64,000 nucleotides of DNA from contig NZ_SSON01000043.1 in the NCBI RefSeq assembly GCF_029871245.1, positions 17,370 through 81,369 on the forward strand, written 5' to 3'. The notes below the pieces were generated by a model. That model was not told the DNA's origin. It searched no databases and saw only the letters and a list, made by a program, of their open reading frames with translations. Position 1 is the stretch's first letter. The number at the start of each line of letters is the position of its first letter. This stretch comes from Pseudomonas sp. BN102. GTDB lineage: Bacteria > Pseudomonadota > Gammaproteobacteria > Pseudomonadales > Pseudomonadaceae. This document shows positions 30,100 through 38,794 of the stretch, one piece after another. Made by a program: the position numbers and the translations under genes.

Positions 30100-31143
30100 T
30101 CAGTCCTGCCAATCGGTAGAGGGTTTTTCCCAAAGGTTGATGCCGCCTTCCACGGCGTAACGATCGATCTCCGCCAGCTCATCGGAAGTGAACGCCAGCT
30201 TCTGCAACGCGGCGACGTTCTCCACGATCTGTTCCGGCCGGCTCACGCCGATCAGGGCGGAGGTCACGCGCGCATCCCGCAATGTCCAGGCCAGGGCCAG
30301 TTGGGCCAGGCTCTGGCCACGTCGCCGGGCGATCTCGTTCAGCGCACGGGCGCGCTGGATATTCGCCGGAGCCAGGTGCTCAGCCCGCAGCGAGGCGCCG
30401 CCCGGACGATTGACCCGCGCGTCTCCCGGGACTCCCTCGAGGTATTTGTCGGTCAGCAGGCCCTGGGCTAGCGGTGTGAAGGCGATGACCCCGGCACCCA
30501 GCTCATCGGTCGTCGCCAGCAGGTCCTTCTCCACCCAGCGGTTGAGCAGGTTGTAGGCCGGCTGGTGAATCAGCAGCGGCACCTTCCACTCGCGCAGCAG
30601 CGCGGCGATTTCTCGCGTCTTGCCCGCCGAGTAGGACGAGATGCCGACATGCAGGGCCTTGCCCTGCTGCACGGCACTGGCCAGCGCGCCTGCCGTTTCC
30701 TCCAGCGGGGTGTCGGGGTCGAAACGGTGGGAATAGAAGATGTCCACGTACTCCACGCCAAGCCGCTGGAGACTCTGGTCCAGGCTGGACAGCAGGTACT
30801 TGCGCGAGCTGCCGCCCTGGCCATAAGGGCCGGGCCACATGTCCCAGCCTGCCTTGGTGGAAATCACCAGCTCGTCGCGGTAGGCGGCAAAGTCTTCGCG
30901 CAGCAAGCGCCCGAAATTGATCTCGGAGCTGCCATAGGGCGGGCCATAGTTGTTGGCCAGGTCAAAGTGATTGATGCCCAGGTCGAAGGCGGTGCGCAGC
31001 AGCTCGCGCTGGGTGTCGATGGGGGTGGTGTCACCGAAGTTGTGCCACAGCCCGAGGGACAGGGCGGGCAGCACCAGGCCACTGCGGCCGACACGTCGGT
31101 AAGGCATGGATTCGTAGCGCTGCGGAGCGGCGATATAGGTCAT
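30100..31143 (-). CDS. aldo/keto reductase, YghZ-like
   Basis: NADPH-dependent carbonyl reductase of 347 residues. It has the N-terminal YRRVGRSGLVLPALSLGLW, catalytic Asp-Tyr (FDLANNYGPPYG), the Lys in ISTKAGWDMWPGPYGQGGSRKY-like segment and His in YVDIFYSHRFDPDTP, all of the AKR (L-glyceraldehyde 3-phosphate reductase-like) type. The C-terminal ALIGVSRPEQIVENVAAL binds NADPH. It sits between SsuA-like and monooxygenase genes, so it may reduce an aldehyde released when a sulfonate is desulfonated; this role is inference. Confidence 0.88.
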   Translation of the reverse strand: MTYIAAPQRYESMPYRRVGRSGLVLPALSLGLWHNFGDTTPIDTQRELLRTAFDLGINHFDLANNYGPPYGSSEINFGRLLREDFAAYRDELVISTKAGWDMWPGPYGQGGSSRKYLLSSLDQSLQRLGVEYVDIFYSHRFDPDTPLEETAGALASAVQQGKALHVGISSYSAGKTREIAALLREWKVPLLIHQPAYNLLNRWVEKDLLATTDELGAGVIAFTPLAQGLLTDKYLEGVPGDARVNRPGGASLRAEHLAPANIQRARALNEIARRRGQSLAQLALAWTLRDARVTSALIGVSRPEQIVENVAALQKLAFTSDELAEIDRYAVEGGINLWEKPSTDWQD

Positions 31144-31202
31144 CAGGTCGACTCGTGAATCATTGAGTGGAACGCCTTGATGTGGGCTTCAGCCCGCCGG
31201 GT

Positions 31203-32525
31203 TCAGGCGAAACGATTGGCCGGGCGCGTCAGCCCCAGATGCTCGCGCAAGGTGGTGCCTTCGTACTCGGTGCGAAACAAACCGCGCCGTTGCAGCTCCG
31301 GCACTACCAGGCCGGCGAAGTCCTCCAGTCCACCGGGTAGGTGCGGAACCAGAACGTTGAAACCATCGGCGCCCTGCCCTTCGAACCAGGCCTGGAGCTC
31401 ATCGGCTATGCGTGCCGGCGTGCCGATCAGGCTGTAGTGGCCACGTCCACCGGCAATGCGCCGCCCCAGTTGGGCGAGGCTGAGGCTTTCCTCCCCGGCC
31501 AGTTCGGTGAGCAGCTTCTGCCGGCTCTGCTGGCCATCCTGGGTCAGCGGCAATTCGGGAAGCGGCCCGTCGAGCGGGCATTGCGACAGGTCGAAGTTGC
31601 CCAGCATGCGCCCGAGCAGCGCCACGCCGACGCGGGGTTCCACCTGCTCCTGGAACTGTTCGAACTTGTCCCGTGCCTCGGCTTCGCTGGAACCCACCAC
31701 CGCGAATACGCCGGGCATGATCTTCAGCTCGTCCGGATGGCGGCCAAACTGCTCCAGCCGGCCCTTGAGGTCGCGATAGAAGTCCTGTGCGCGGGCCAGG
31801 GAGGATTGCGCGGTGAACACCACATCGGCGGTTTCGGCGGCCAGCGCGCGACCGGTTTCAGAGGACCCCGCCTGCACCACCACCGGCCGCCCCTGCGGTG
31901 AGCGGGCAACGTTCAGCGGCCCCTGTACGCGGAAGTGCTCGCCCTGGTGATTCAGCACATGCAATTTGGCCGGGTCGTAGTACTGGCCGCTGGCCTTGTC
32001 GCGCAGGAAGGCGTCGTCTTCCCAGCTGTCCCAGAGGCCGCTGACGACCTGGTGGAACTCGCGGGCGCGGGCATAGCGCTCACTGTGGCCAAGGTGTGCC
32101 TCGCGGTTGAAGTTCAGGGCTTCGGCGGCGGCATCCGAGGTCACCAGGTTCCAGCCGGCACGGCCACCGGAGATATAGTCGAGCGAGGCGAACTTGCGCG
32201 CCACGTGGTACGGCTCGTTGTAGCTGGTGGTGACGGTGCTGATCAAGCCGATGCGCTCCGTGACCGCCGCCAGTGCACTGAGCAGGGTCAACGGCTCGAA
32301 ACCGGTGGAGCGCGCCATATGGCTGGCATACGCGGTGGTGGGCGCGGCAACGCTGTCGGCGACGAACAGGGTGTCGAACTTCGCCGCCTCGGCGACTTGC
32401 GCGAGGCGTTTGTAGAGCGCGAAGTCGAGCGTATCGGCGGGCACGTCCGGATGCCGCCAGGCGGCAACGTGGTGCCCGGTGGCCATGAGGAAGGCGCCGA
32501 GGCTTAGCTGTCTTGGTTGGGTCAT
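31203..32525 (-). CDS. NtaA/SnaA/DszA-family FMN-dependent monooxygenase
   Basis: Two-component flavin monooxygenase of 440 residues. The opening LGAFLMATGHHVAAWRHP, FVADSVAAP, the TSYNEPYHVARKFASLDYISGGRAGWNLVTS block and SPQGRPVVVQAGSSETGR are hallmarks of the NtaA/SnaA/DszA branch, which includes dibenzothiophene sulfone monooxygenase and nitrilotriacetate monooxygenase. It needs reduced FMN from a partner reductase such as MsuE. The start at 32523-32525 is where family similarity begins; a longer frame upstream would overlap the end-to-start gap of the receptor gene. In an operon with TonB receptor, aldo/keto reductase and SsuA-like protein, so an organosulfur substrate is likely. Confidence 0.87.
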   Translation of the reverse strand: MTQPRQLSLGAFLMATGHHVAAWRHPDVPADTLDFALYKRLAQVAEAAKFDTLFVADSVAAPTTAYASHMARSTGFEPLTLLSALAAVTERIGLISTVTTSYNEPYHVARKFASLDYISGGRAGWNLVTSDAAAEALNFNREAHLGHSERYARAREFHQVVSGLWDSWEDDAFLRDKASGQYYDPAKLHVLNHQGEHFRVQGPLNVARSPQGRPVVVQAGSSETGRALAAETADVVFTAQSSLARAQDFYRDLKGRLEQFGRHPDELKIMPGVFAVVGSSEAEARDKFEQFQEQVEPRVGVALLGRMLGNFDLSQCPLDGPLPELPLTQDGQQSRQKLLTELAGEESLSLAQLGRRIAGGRGHYSLIGTPARIADELQAWFEGQGADGFNVLVPHLPGGLEDFAGLVVPELQRRGLFRTEYEGTTLREHLGLTRPANRFA

Positions 32526-32604
32526 GGGGGTCTGTCCTGGATCGATGGCGATGCCGCCCGGCCGGTCTCTGCCGGCTCGGGCGGTCCCTGCACGCAGGTG
32601 CTGG

Positions 32605-34860
32605 TCAGAAGTCGAAGTCCTTGCGCAGCTGCACGCCGAAGTAGCGCTGGTCGTCTCGTGGAACGGCGCGAAAGATGTGGTTGCCGCCACTGGCCAGGGA
32701 CTGGGCGTAGGACTTGTCGGTCAGGTTCTTGCCCACCAGGGCCACGCGCCAGCCCGCGTTGTAGTCGGCCAGGCCGACGCTGGCGTTCCAGATGCCGTAG
32801 GCGCCCTGCACGGTGTCCTTGTTCTGGTCGAGGCTGAACTGCACCTCGTCCTGCCAGCTGTAGTCGGTGGACAGCTCCACATCCAGACCGTTGTCCAGCG
32901 GGATGCTGTAGTCGGCGCGCACGTAGGTCTTCCAATCCGGGGTGAAGGGCAAGCGTCCACCATCGATGTTGCAGCTGGCCGCGGCGCCCGGCGGGCAATT
33001 GAAGTGGTCCACCCGCGCCTTGGTGTAGGCCACGCCACCGGAGAAGCTGAGCTGCCGGGTGGCCTGGTAACTCGCATCCAGTTCAATGCCCTGGGTCTTC
33101 ACGCTGCCGGCGTTGATCAGGCGGGTCACCACCTGGTTGGCCACGGTGTCGAAGAAGTTCGCCTGGTAGTTGTCGTAATCGGTGTGGAACACCGCCAGGT
33201 TGGCGGTCAAGCGCTTGTCCAGCGCGGTGGCCTTCAGGCCTACCTCGTAGGAGTCCGATGTTTCGGGCTTGAGTGGATCGGTGTCACGCGGCTGCATGTT
33301 GAAGAACACGTTGTAGGCCGGGCCCTTGTAGCCGCGCGAGTAGGTCACGTAGCCCATCAGGTCGTCGCTGAGGTCGTACTGCAGGCCGGTGCGTCCGCTC
33401 CAGCCATCCTCGTCCACCGAGCCGGAACTGGCGGTGGAAGGCTGGATGCCCGTGACGGCGGTGGCCGAGGTGGACACGCGGCGGTGGTCGTACTCCAAGT
33501 CGTCGTGGGTCCAGCGCAGGCCGAAGAGCGCGCGGAAGTCCCTGGTGAAGTTGAAGGTGTTTTCGCCGAACAGCGCGTAGCTGTCGTTGGTCACGCTGAA
33601 GTCGGCGCGGCCGGTATTGGGAACCCCTCCATTGACCGACAGGCGCCGGTAGTTCTCGTCGGAGCGACCATGGAAGTAGTAGGCGCCGAGCACGTACTCG
33701 TTGAATTCGCCCCTGGGCGAGGTCAGGCGGAACTCCTGGGAATACTGGTCGTAGTCCACCTCGCCCTTATCATGGGAGGCCGTCAGCGGCAGCGCGGCCC
33801 GCCGGTCGCCGTCCTGGAACTGGGTGTTGTCCCAGCCACGCCAGGCGGTGATTGAGGTCAGGGTGAAATCCCCCAGTTTCCAGTCGGCCTGCCCGGACAG
33901 GCCGGTGTTGATGTCCTCGACGTGCGTCTTGAAGTCACTGTTGATCTTGCGGTTGTGGGCGCTGAGCGCCACCGGGCGCAGCGAATCGGCGAAGGCGGCG
34001 CTGCTGGTGGAGGTGACCACCCCGCTCGGCAGGGTGTCCTCGCCGTCCATGTAGTCGCCGATGAGGGTGAAGGTGAAGTCTTCGCTGGGTTCGAACACCA
34101 GCTTTCCTCGCACGCCCTTGCGGTCGTAGCCGTTGACGTCATGGCCGTTGGCGACGTTCTCGACGTTGCCGTCGTACTTGCCCAGCAGGGTGCTCAGGGA
34201 GCCCTTGAGGCTGTCGGTGAGGCGGCCGCCGATGCCGAAGCGCAGGCGGTTCTCGTTGCCGCCACCGAAGTGCGAGTAGTCCAGGTAGCCGTGGCCCTGC
34301 TCCGGCGGGTCCTGGCTGACGATATTGAGCACGCCGGCCGAGGCGTTCCTGCCGAACAGGGTGCCCTGGGGTCCGCGCAGCACTTCGATGCGTTCGACGT
34401 CCAGCAGGTCCAGGGTGGACTGGCCGGGGCGGCCAAGCGCCACGCCATCGATCACGGTGGCCACGGTGGGCTCGACGCCTGGTGAGGTGGAAATGGTGCC
34501 CACGCCACGGATGAACAGCGAGGTGTCCTTGTTCGAGGCACCGGTGCGGTAATTCAGTGTAGGCACCTGCTGGACGATGGCGGAGACGTTGTTGCGGTTG
34601 TCCCGCTCCAGTTGCTCGCCCTGCAGCACGGTAATGGCCACCGGCACTTCCTGCAGGCTGGCCTCGCGGCGGGTCGCCGTCACGGTGACCGCCTTCAGGG
34701 TGGTGGTGGATTCGGCGGAAGGCTCGCTGGCCCCGCCCTCTTGCGCCTGGACCGCGCTCCCCAGCGCCGCCAGTAGGATGGCTACCGCCAGCGGACTGCG
34801 ACGCGCGCCGTGGTGGAGCCCCAGGCCGCCGTTGGCGGCCGCTTTGGAAAATCGGTTCAT
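32605..34860 (-). CDS. TonB-dependent outer-membrane receptor (organosulfur operon)
   Basis: A 751-residue receptor. After an N-terminal signal region (about 22-40, SPLAVAILLAALGSAVQA) comes a TonB-box-like stretch (KAVTVTATRR), the plug domain (EVPVAITVLQGEQL to GPQGTLFGRNASAGVLNIVS) and a 22-strand-type barrel ending in RKDFDF. First gene of the minus-strand operon that continues with the DszA-family monooxygenase, aldo/keto reductase and SsuA-like protein. A LacI-type operator (34988-35001) lies in the intergenic region shared with the divergent regulator gene. No sigma-54 promoter was found for it, unlike the other receptors here. Confidence 0.9.
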   Translation of the reverse strand: MNRFSKAAANGGLGLHHGARRSPLAVAILLAALGSAVQAQEGGASEPSAESTTTLKAVTVTATRREASLQEVPVAITVLQGEQLERDNRNNVSAIVQQVPTLNYRTGASNKDTSLFIRGVGTISTSPGVEPTVATVIDGVALGRPGQSTLDLLDVERIEVLRGPQGTLFGRNASAGVLNIVSQDPPEQGHGYLDYSHFGGGNENRLRFGIGGRLTDSLKGSLSTLLGKYDGNVENVANGHDVNGYDRKGVRGKLVFEPSEDFTFTLIGDYMDGEDTLPSGVVTSTSSAAFADSLRPVALSAHNRKINSDFKTHVEDINTGLSGQADWKLGDFTLTSITAWRGWDNTQFQDGDRRAALPLTASHDKGEVDYDQYSQEFRLTSPRGEFNEYVLGAYYFHGRSDENYRRLSVNGGVPNTGRADFSVTNDSYALFGENTFNFTRDFRALFGLRWTHDDLEYDHRRVSTSATAVTGIQPSTASSGSVDEDGWSGRTGLQYDLSDDLMGYVTYSRGYKGPAYNVFFNMQPRDTDPLKPETSDSYEVGLKATALDKRLTANLAVFHTDYDNYQANFFDTVANQVVTRLINAGSVKTQGIELDASYQATRQLSFSGGVAYTKARVDHFNCPPGAAASCNIDGGRLPFTPDWKTYVRADYSIPLDNGLDVELSTDYSWQDEVQFSLDQNKDTVQGAYGIWNASVGLADYNAGWRVALVGKNLTDKSYAQSLASGGNHIFRAVPRDDQRYFGVQLRKDFDF

Positions 34861-34987
34861 CTTCGTTTCACTGCCCTTGCTGTGACCAGACTGGCCCTCC
34901 GTCTTCGCGGTCGGGGCCTCGTTGAGGAGCTGTCGAACGTCTGGTCTCGCTCGTGCGAGTGGCAGTGGGTTGGAGACAAGCTCTACT

Positions 34988-35001
34988 TGGTAGCGCTACC
35001 A
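34988..35001. promoter_or_regulatory. LacI/GntR-type operator palindrome
   Basis: Perfect 14-base palindrome TGGTAGCGCTACCA with the central CG typical of LacI-family sites, in the 217-base divergent region between the receptor operon and a LacI-family regulator gene. Confidence 0.65.
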
Positions 35002-35077
35002 TGTGTAGTATCAGAGCGCTGTTGTTAGTGCGTCAAATACTCAAAAATTGATTTCATATTCTTAAGGGAAATAAGAG

Positions 35078-36124
35078 TTGAGCACCTCGCCCCCCTCTCC
35101 CCGCAAACGCCGTGGATCCGGCCGCGTCACCCTGAGCGAAGTGGCCCGGCACGCCGGCGTCGGCGCCATCACGGTGTCGCGCTTCTTCAACCAGCCGGAG
35201 CAAGTGTCCGGCGAGCTGCGCGAGCGCATCCAGGCAGCAGTGACCGAGCTGGGTTACGTGCCCAACCGAGTGGCCGGCGGCCTGGCCTCGGCACGGGGGC
35301 GTGTGGTGGGCATGGTGATCCCGAACATCTCCGGACCGATCTTCGCGCCCACCATCCAGAGCTTCAGCGACTCCCTGGCGCGCCACGGCTACCAGTTGCT
35401 GCTGGCCTCCAGCTACTTCTCGGAGGAACAGGAAGAAAGCGCCGTGCGTGCCTTTCTCGGCTGGTCGCCAGCGGCACTGGTGGTCACCAGCCATTTCCAC
35501 AGCGCCGGCACCGAGAAACTGCTGGCCGAGGCGGATATCCCGGTGGTGGAAATCTCGGACTACCGGCCCGAGCGCGCGCCTACCCAGGTAGGTTTCCTCC
35601 ACTATGAGGTGGGCGTCAGCGCGGCACGCTACCTGCTGGACAAGGGCTACCGGAGCATCGCCTTCGTACAGAACAGCGCGGCGGGTGACTTCAGCGCCCT
35701 GGAACGCCGTGACGGCTACGCCGCCACCGTGCAGGCCGCGGGACTGGAACCCTGGGTGTTCGTGCCAAGCGCCGACAAGGCACCTTTCGAAGCGGGCAAG
35801 CAGGCCATGGAAGCCCTGATGAACCGCAACCCGCGCCCGGACGCCATCATCTTCGCCAACGACAACCTCGCGGCCGGCGGACTACTCGCCGGCCAGCGCG
35901 CGGGCCTGCGCATCCCGGAAGATTGCGCGGTGGTGGGTTTTGGCGACTACCCCTTCGCCGAGATGCTGCTGCCGAGCCTGACCACCATCAAGCCACCCTC
36001 CCGGGAGATCGGCGAGGTGGCGGCCATGCGCTTGCTGGAAACCTTCGGCGCGCTTCCCGTAGAAGGCGAGCCGATGCGGCTGAACCTGCTGGATTGCCAG
36101 GTAATCGCGCGGGAGAGCGCCTGA
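35078..36124 (+). CDS. LacI-family transcriptional regulator (GntR-like)
   Basis: A 348-residue repressor. N-terminal HTH VTLSEVARHAGVGAITVSRFFN followed by the hinge helix GYVPNRVAGGLAS, then a periplasmic-binding-type effector domain (GRVVGMVIPNISGPIF to CAVVGFGDYPFAEMLLPSLTTI). No ATG is available at the family start, so I use the TTG at 35078 preceded by AAGGGA. It is divergent from the TonB receptor operon and a perfect operator-like palindrome lies between. LacI-family proteins usually sense sugars, which suggests that the operon's substrate may be a sugar-like or sulfated carbohydrate compound (weak inference). Confidence 0.88.
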   Translation: MSTSPPSPRKRRGSGRVTLSEVARHAGVGAITVSRFFNQPEQVSGELRERIQAAVTELGYVPNRVAGGLASARGRVVGMVIPNISGPIFAPTIQSFSDSLARHGYQLLLASSYFSEEQEESAVRAFLGWSPAALVVTSHFHSAGTEKLLAEADIPVVEISDYRPERAPTQVGFLHYEVGVSAARYLLDKGYRSIAFVQNSAAGDFSALERRDGYAATVQAAGLEPWVFVPSADKAPFEAGKQAMEALMNRNPRPDAIIFANDNLAAGGLLAGQRAGLRIPEDCAVVGFGDYPFAEMLLPSLTTIKPPSREIGEVAAMRLLETFGALPVEGEPMRLNLLDCQVIARESA

Positions 36125-36164
36125 AGCTGGAAGGCATGAAGTGGGGCGCGCGATATCGCACCCC

Positions 36165-37217
36165 TCAACCCAGCTCGCCGATCTTTTCCAGCCTGGCTCG
36201 CACAATGTTGCGGCTGATGCCCAGCAGCCGGCCGGTCTGTAGCTGGTTGCTGTGGCAGAAACGGTAGGCCGAGCGGAACAGGGTTTCTTCGATGTATTCG
36301 TAGAGGTTGGGCAGGTTTTTCTCGAACAGGTCGTTGAGTACCGCATCTAGGGCGTCTGCCGCCTGGGGGGCAGGCACTGCGAGGGAGTGCTCTTCCTGGC
36401 CGCGGGCGAGGGGGAGCAGGTCAACCAGGTGCAGGTCGTTGGGCTGCACCTGTTCGTTGCGGCACACCAGCAGCGCGTGGTGAATGGCGTTCTCCAGTTC
36501 GCGGATGTTGCCCGGCCAGCTATGGGCCAGCAGCACCCGTTCGGCGTCCTGGCTGAGGGTGGCGCGGTTGTAGCCCAGGCGCTGGCAGTGTTCCTGGATG
36601 AAGAATTCGGCCAGGGGCAGGATATCGCCCGGACGTTCCCGCAGTGGCGGCAAACGCAGCGTCGCCACGTGCAGGCGATAGAACAGGTCCTCGCGGAAGT
36701 GCCCGGCCACCACGGCATCGGCCAGGTTGACGTTGGTCGCCGCGATGACCCGAACGTTGATGGGCACTGGCGTGCGCGAGCCCAGGCGTACCACCTCGCG
36801 CTCCTGCAGCACCCGCAGCAGCTTCACCTGCATGGCCAACGGCAGGTCGCCGATCTCGTCGAGGAACAGCGTTCCGCCGTTGGCCGCTTCGAACCAACCA
36901 GCCTTGTTCGCCGTGGCGCCGGTGAAGGCGCCCTTCTCATGGCCGAACAGTTCGCTCTCCACCAGGGTTTCGGGGAAAGCACCGCAGTTGACGGCAACAA
37001 AGGGTTCCTTGCTGCGTCGGCTGAGGTGGTGGATATGGCGCGCGACCAGCTCTTTGCCAGTACCGGTCTCGCCGATGATCAGCGCATTGGCCTCGCTGGG
37101 CGCCACCCGCTCGATCCGGCTGAGCAATTCCTGCGAGCGCGGGTCCTTGAAGACCAGCACGGTCGCACGGACCGACTTGGTCAGTTCACGGGCATTGGGG
37201 TGAGTGAGCAGTGACAT
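36165..37217 (-). CDS. sfnR: SfnR-like sigma-54-dependent activator
   Basis: A 350-residue enhancer-binding protein made of only a AAA+ domain and a C-terminal Fis-type HTH; there is no sensor domain. Walker A GETGTGKE (49-56), sigma-54 loop GAFTGA (96-101), Walker [24 protein letters not shown] and [19 protein letters not shown] are intact; the HTH is [22 protein letters not shown]. This minimal plan and gene company match SfnR, the activator of sulfone/sulfonate use in Pseudomonas. Without a sensor it is expected to be controlled by its own expression; an AT-rich 26-base palindrome lies upstream. It is the best candidate for the protein binding the TGCTG-N6-CAGCA arrays to its left and right. 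Confidence 0.83.
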   Translation of the reverse strand: MSLLTHPNARELTKSVRATVLVFKDPRSQELLSRIERVAPSEANALIIGETGTGKELVARHIHHLSRRSKEPFVAVNCGAFPETLVESELFGHEKGAFTGATANKAGWFEAANGGTLFLDEIGDLPLAMQVKLLRVLQEREVVRLGSRTPVPINVRVIAATNVNLADAVVAGHFREDLFYRLHVATLRLPPLRERPGDILPLAEFFIQEHCQRLGYNRATLSQDAERVLLAHSWPGNIRELENAIHHALLVCRNEQVQPNDLHLVDLLPLARGQEEHSLAVPAPQAADALDAVLNDLFEKNLPNLYEYIEETLFRSAYRFCHSNQLQTGRLLGISRNIVRARLEKIGELG

Positions 37218-37278
37218 CTCGTATTCCTTGCTTTCTGATGCGCCCGGGCATCTTGCATAAAGTCTTTTAGATAATTAA

Positions 37279-37304
37279 GGAATTAATAAATATTTATTAA
37301 TTCC
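37279..37304. promoter_or_regulatory. 26-base perfect AT-rich palindrome upstream of sfnR
   Basis: GGAATTAATAAAT at 37279-37291 is followed directly by its exact complement up to 37304. In a 65% GC genome this is striking. It lies 62-87 bases upstream of the sfnR start codon, within its presumed promoter; a CysB-type or other sulfur-status regulator site is my inference. Confidence 0.6.
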
Positions 37305-37338
37305 CAAGAGAAATATGTGCATTTTTCCCTGCGCCGAT

Positions 37339-37385
37339 TGCTGAGCCCGCAGCAGTCCTCCAGCACGCCTGCTGAAATCCCAGCA
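37339..37385 (+). promoter_or_regulatory. two TGCTG-N6-CAGCA sites, candidate SfnR enhancers
   Basis: TGCTG-AGCCCG-CAGCA at 37339-37354 and TGCTG-AAATCC-CAGCA at 37370-37385, start-to-start distance 31 bases. Both are perfect to the consensus and lie about 90-140 bases upstream of the sigma-54 promoter at 37467. Confidence 0.72.
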
Positions 37386-37466
37386 CTCGCGAAACACCGA
37401 TAAGGCGCAACCGCTCAGGCCTCCACGCCACGTCGCACCTGGGTTACGCGGCAGCTGCGGGGTTGC

Positions 37467-37482
37467 TGGCATGCATTTCGCT
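37467..37482 (+). promoter_or_regulatory. sigma-54 promoter for sulfonate-type binding protein gene
   Basis: TGGCATG-CATT-TCGCT keeps the GG and GC pairs with correct spacing, with two mismatches to consensus. 54 bases before the start codon at 37537. Confidence 0.65.
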
Positions 37483-37536
37483 CCTTTCCTCCGCAAATGC
37501 CGGACCAACTGGCAGGAACTGGAAAGGAGAACTCCC

Positions 37537-38610
37537 ATGAAGAATCCATGGCGCGCCGGACTGGCAGCGCTCGTCGCAGTGTTCGCCGTCGGCCAGGCCC
37601 TCGCGGCCGAAGTGCCGGCCTCCGTGAAGATCGCCATCGTCGCCTACACCCAGGGCGGCAAGCCGGTGTTCGGTGGCATCCCGGGACGTGTGATCGAAGA
37701 AGGCTGGCTGGAGAAGGAGCTGGCGGCCAAGGGCGTGAAGCTGGACTGGATCGCCCTGCCCCACGCCGGAGCCGGTCCGCAGATCAACGAAGGCTTCACC
37801 AACAACAGCATCGACTTCGCCGTGCGTGGCGACCTGCCCTCGGTCATCGGCGGCGCCGGTGGAGTACCGGGCAAGCTCATCGTCCCCGGCGGCAGCGGCA
37901 ATAATGTCTACCTGGTGGTGCCCGCCTCCTCCAGTGCCCAGAGCATCGACGACCTCAAGGGCAAGCGCCTGGCGCTGCATCGCGGTCGCCCGTGGGAGTT
38001 CGCCTTCAGCAACTACCTGGCCAGCAAGGACCTCAAGCTCAGCGACTTCAAGGTCGCCAACCTCAACCCGCAAGTCGGCGCCGCAGCGGTGTCGGCCGGC
38101 AAGGTGGATGCCGCCGTGCTGCTCAGCGAGTCCTACCTGCTGGAAGACAAGGGCGTCGGCCGGATCATCTGGTCCACCAAGCAGGGCGACAACAGCTGGC
38201 GCCTGATCTCCGACCTCTGGGGCACCGATGACTTCATCCAGCGTTACCCCGAAATCACCCAACTCCTCGCCACCGCCTGGGTCAAGGCGGCCTGGTGGAT
38301 ATCCCAGGAGCAGAACAAGGACGCCTATTACCAGCTCTCGTCCCGCGCCGGCACTCCCGAAAGCGTGCTGCGTCGCGATGACCAGAACGACCCGGTGGCC
38401 TGGAAGGATCGCTGGGCACCCAAGAGCGATGAACAGCTCAAAGCCCACTACCGCGCCCTCACCCAGTACGCCCTGGCCAACAAGCTGATCCGCCAGGACT
38501 TCGACATCACCCAGTCCTTCGCCACCCGCTTCACCAATCAGGCCATCCTCGACCTCAAGCTGGAGAACTACTGGCCCGCCCTGAGCAACCAGGTCACCGC
38601 CAGCCACTGA
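37537..38610 (+). CDS. ABC transporter substrate-binding protein (sulfonate type)
   Basis: Periplasmic binding protein of 357 residues with a signal peptide (WRAGLAALVAVFAVGQALA). NitT/TauT-type fold: VLWLEKELAAKGVKL-like N-lobe, NEGFTNNSIDFAVRGDLPSVIG, then YLVVPASSSAQSIDDLKGKRLALHRGRPWEFAF. It starts behind AAAGGAGA. First gene of a set 37537-43370 comprising binding protein, monooxygenase, second binding protein, two permeases and ATPase. It shares its architecture with the second binding protein (40008), so the importer probably serves two ligands. Confidence 0.87.
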   Translation: MKNPWRAGLAALVAVFAVGQALAAEVPASVKIAIVAYTQGGKPVFGGIPGRVIEEGWLEKELAAKGVKLDWIALPHAGAGPQINEGFTNNSIDFAVRGDLPSVIGGAGGVPGKLIVPGGSGNNVYLVVPASSSAQSIDDLKGKRLALHRGRPWEFAFSNYLASKDLKLSDFKVANLNPQVGAAAVSAGKVDAAVLLSESYLLEDKGVGRIIWSTKQGDNSWRLISDLWGTDDFIQRYPEITQLLATAWVKAAWWISQEQNKDAYYQLSSRAGTPESVLRRDDQNDPVAWKDRWAPKSDEQLKAHYRALTQYALANKLIRQDFDITQSFATRFTNQAILDLKLENYWPALSNQVTASH

Positions 38611-38633
38611 CAGGCCGAATGCTGCTGGCGCAC

Positions 38634-38671
38634 TGCTGCGCCAGCAGCAAGGAGTTGCTGCCACTCCAGCA
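38634..38671 (+). promoter_or_regulatory. two TGCTG-N6-CAGCA sites, candidate SfnR enhancers
   Basis: TGCTG-CGCCAG-CAGCA at 38634-38649 and TGCTG-CCACTC-CAGCA at 38656-38671, both perfect, 22 bases apart, roughly 70-100 bases upstream of the -24/-12 promoter at 38736. Confidence 0.72.
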
Positions 38672-38735
38672 TGCGCATCCCGCGGGCAAGCGGAAAATCG
38701 CCCGCAACCCCCGCCCCGCAAGACTTCCGACGAAC

Positions 38736-38751
38736 TGGCGCGAAACCTGCT
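38736..38751 (+). promoter_or_regulatory. sigma-54 promoter for SsuD-like monooxygenase gene
   Basis: TGGCGCG-AAAC-CTGCT, GG and GC pairs correctly spaced, two mismatches. 43 bases before the start codon. Confidence 0.75.
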
Positions 38752-38794
38752 CAAACCCCATCGACCGTATCAACCGCTTCCTTACGAGGCCCCC

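Noticed and set aside
36125..36164. Hairpin between the converging LacI-family and sfnR genes as a terminator
   Set aside because: The stem is short and broken, with no T-tract on either strand; not strong enough to report.
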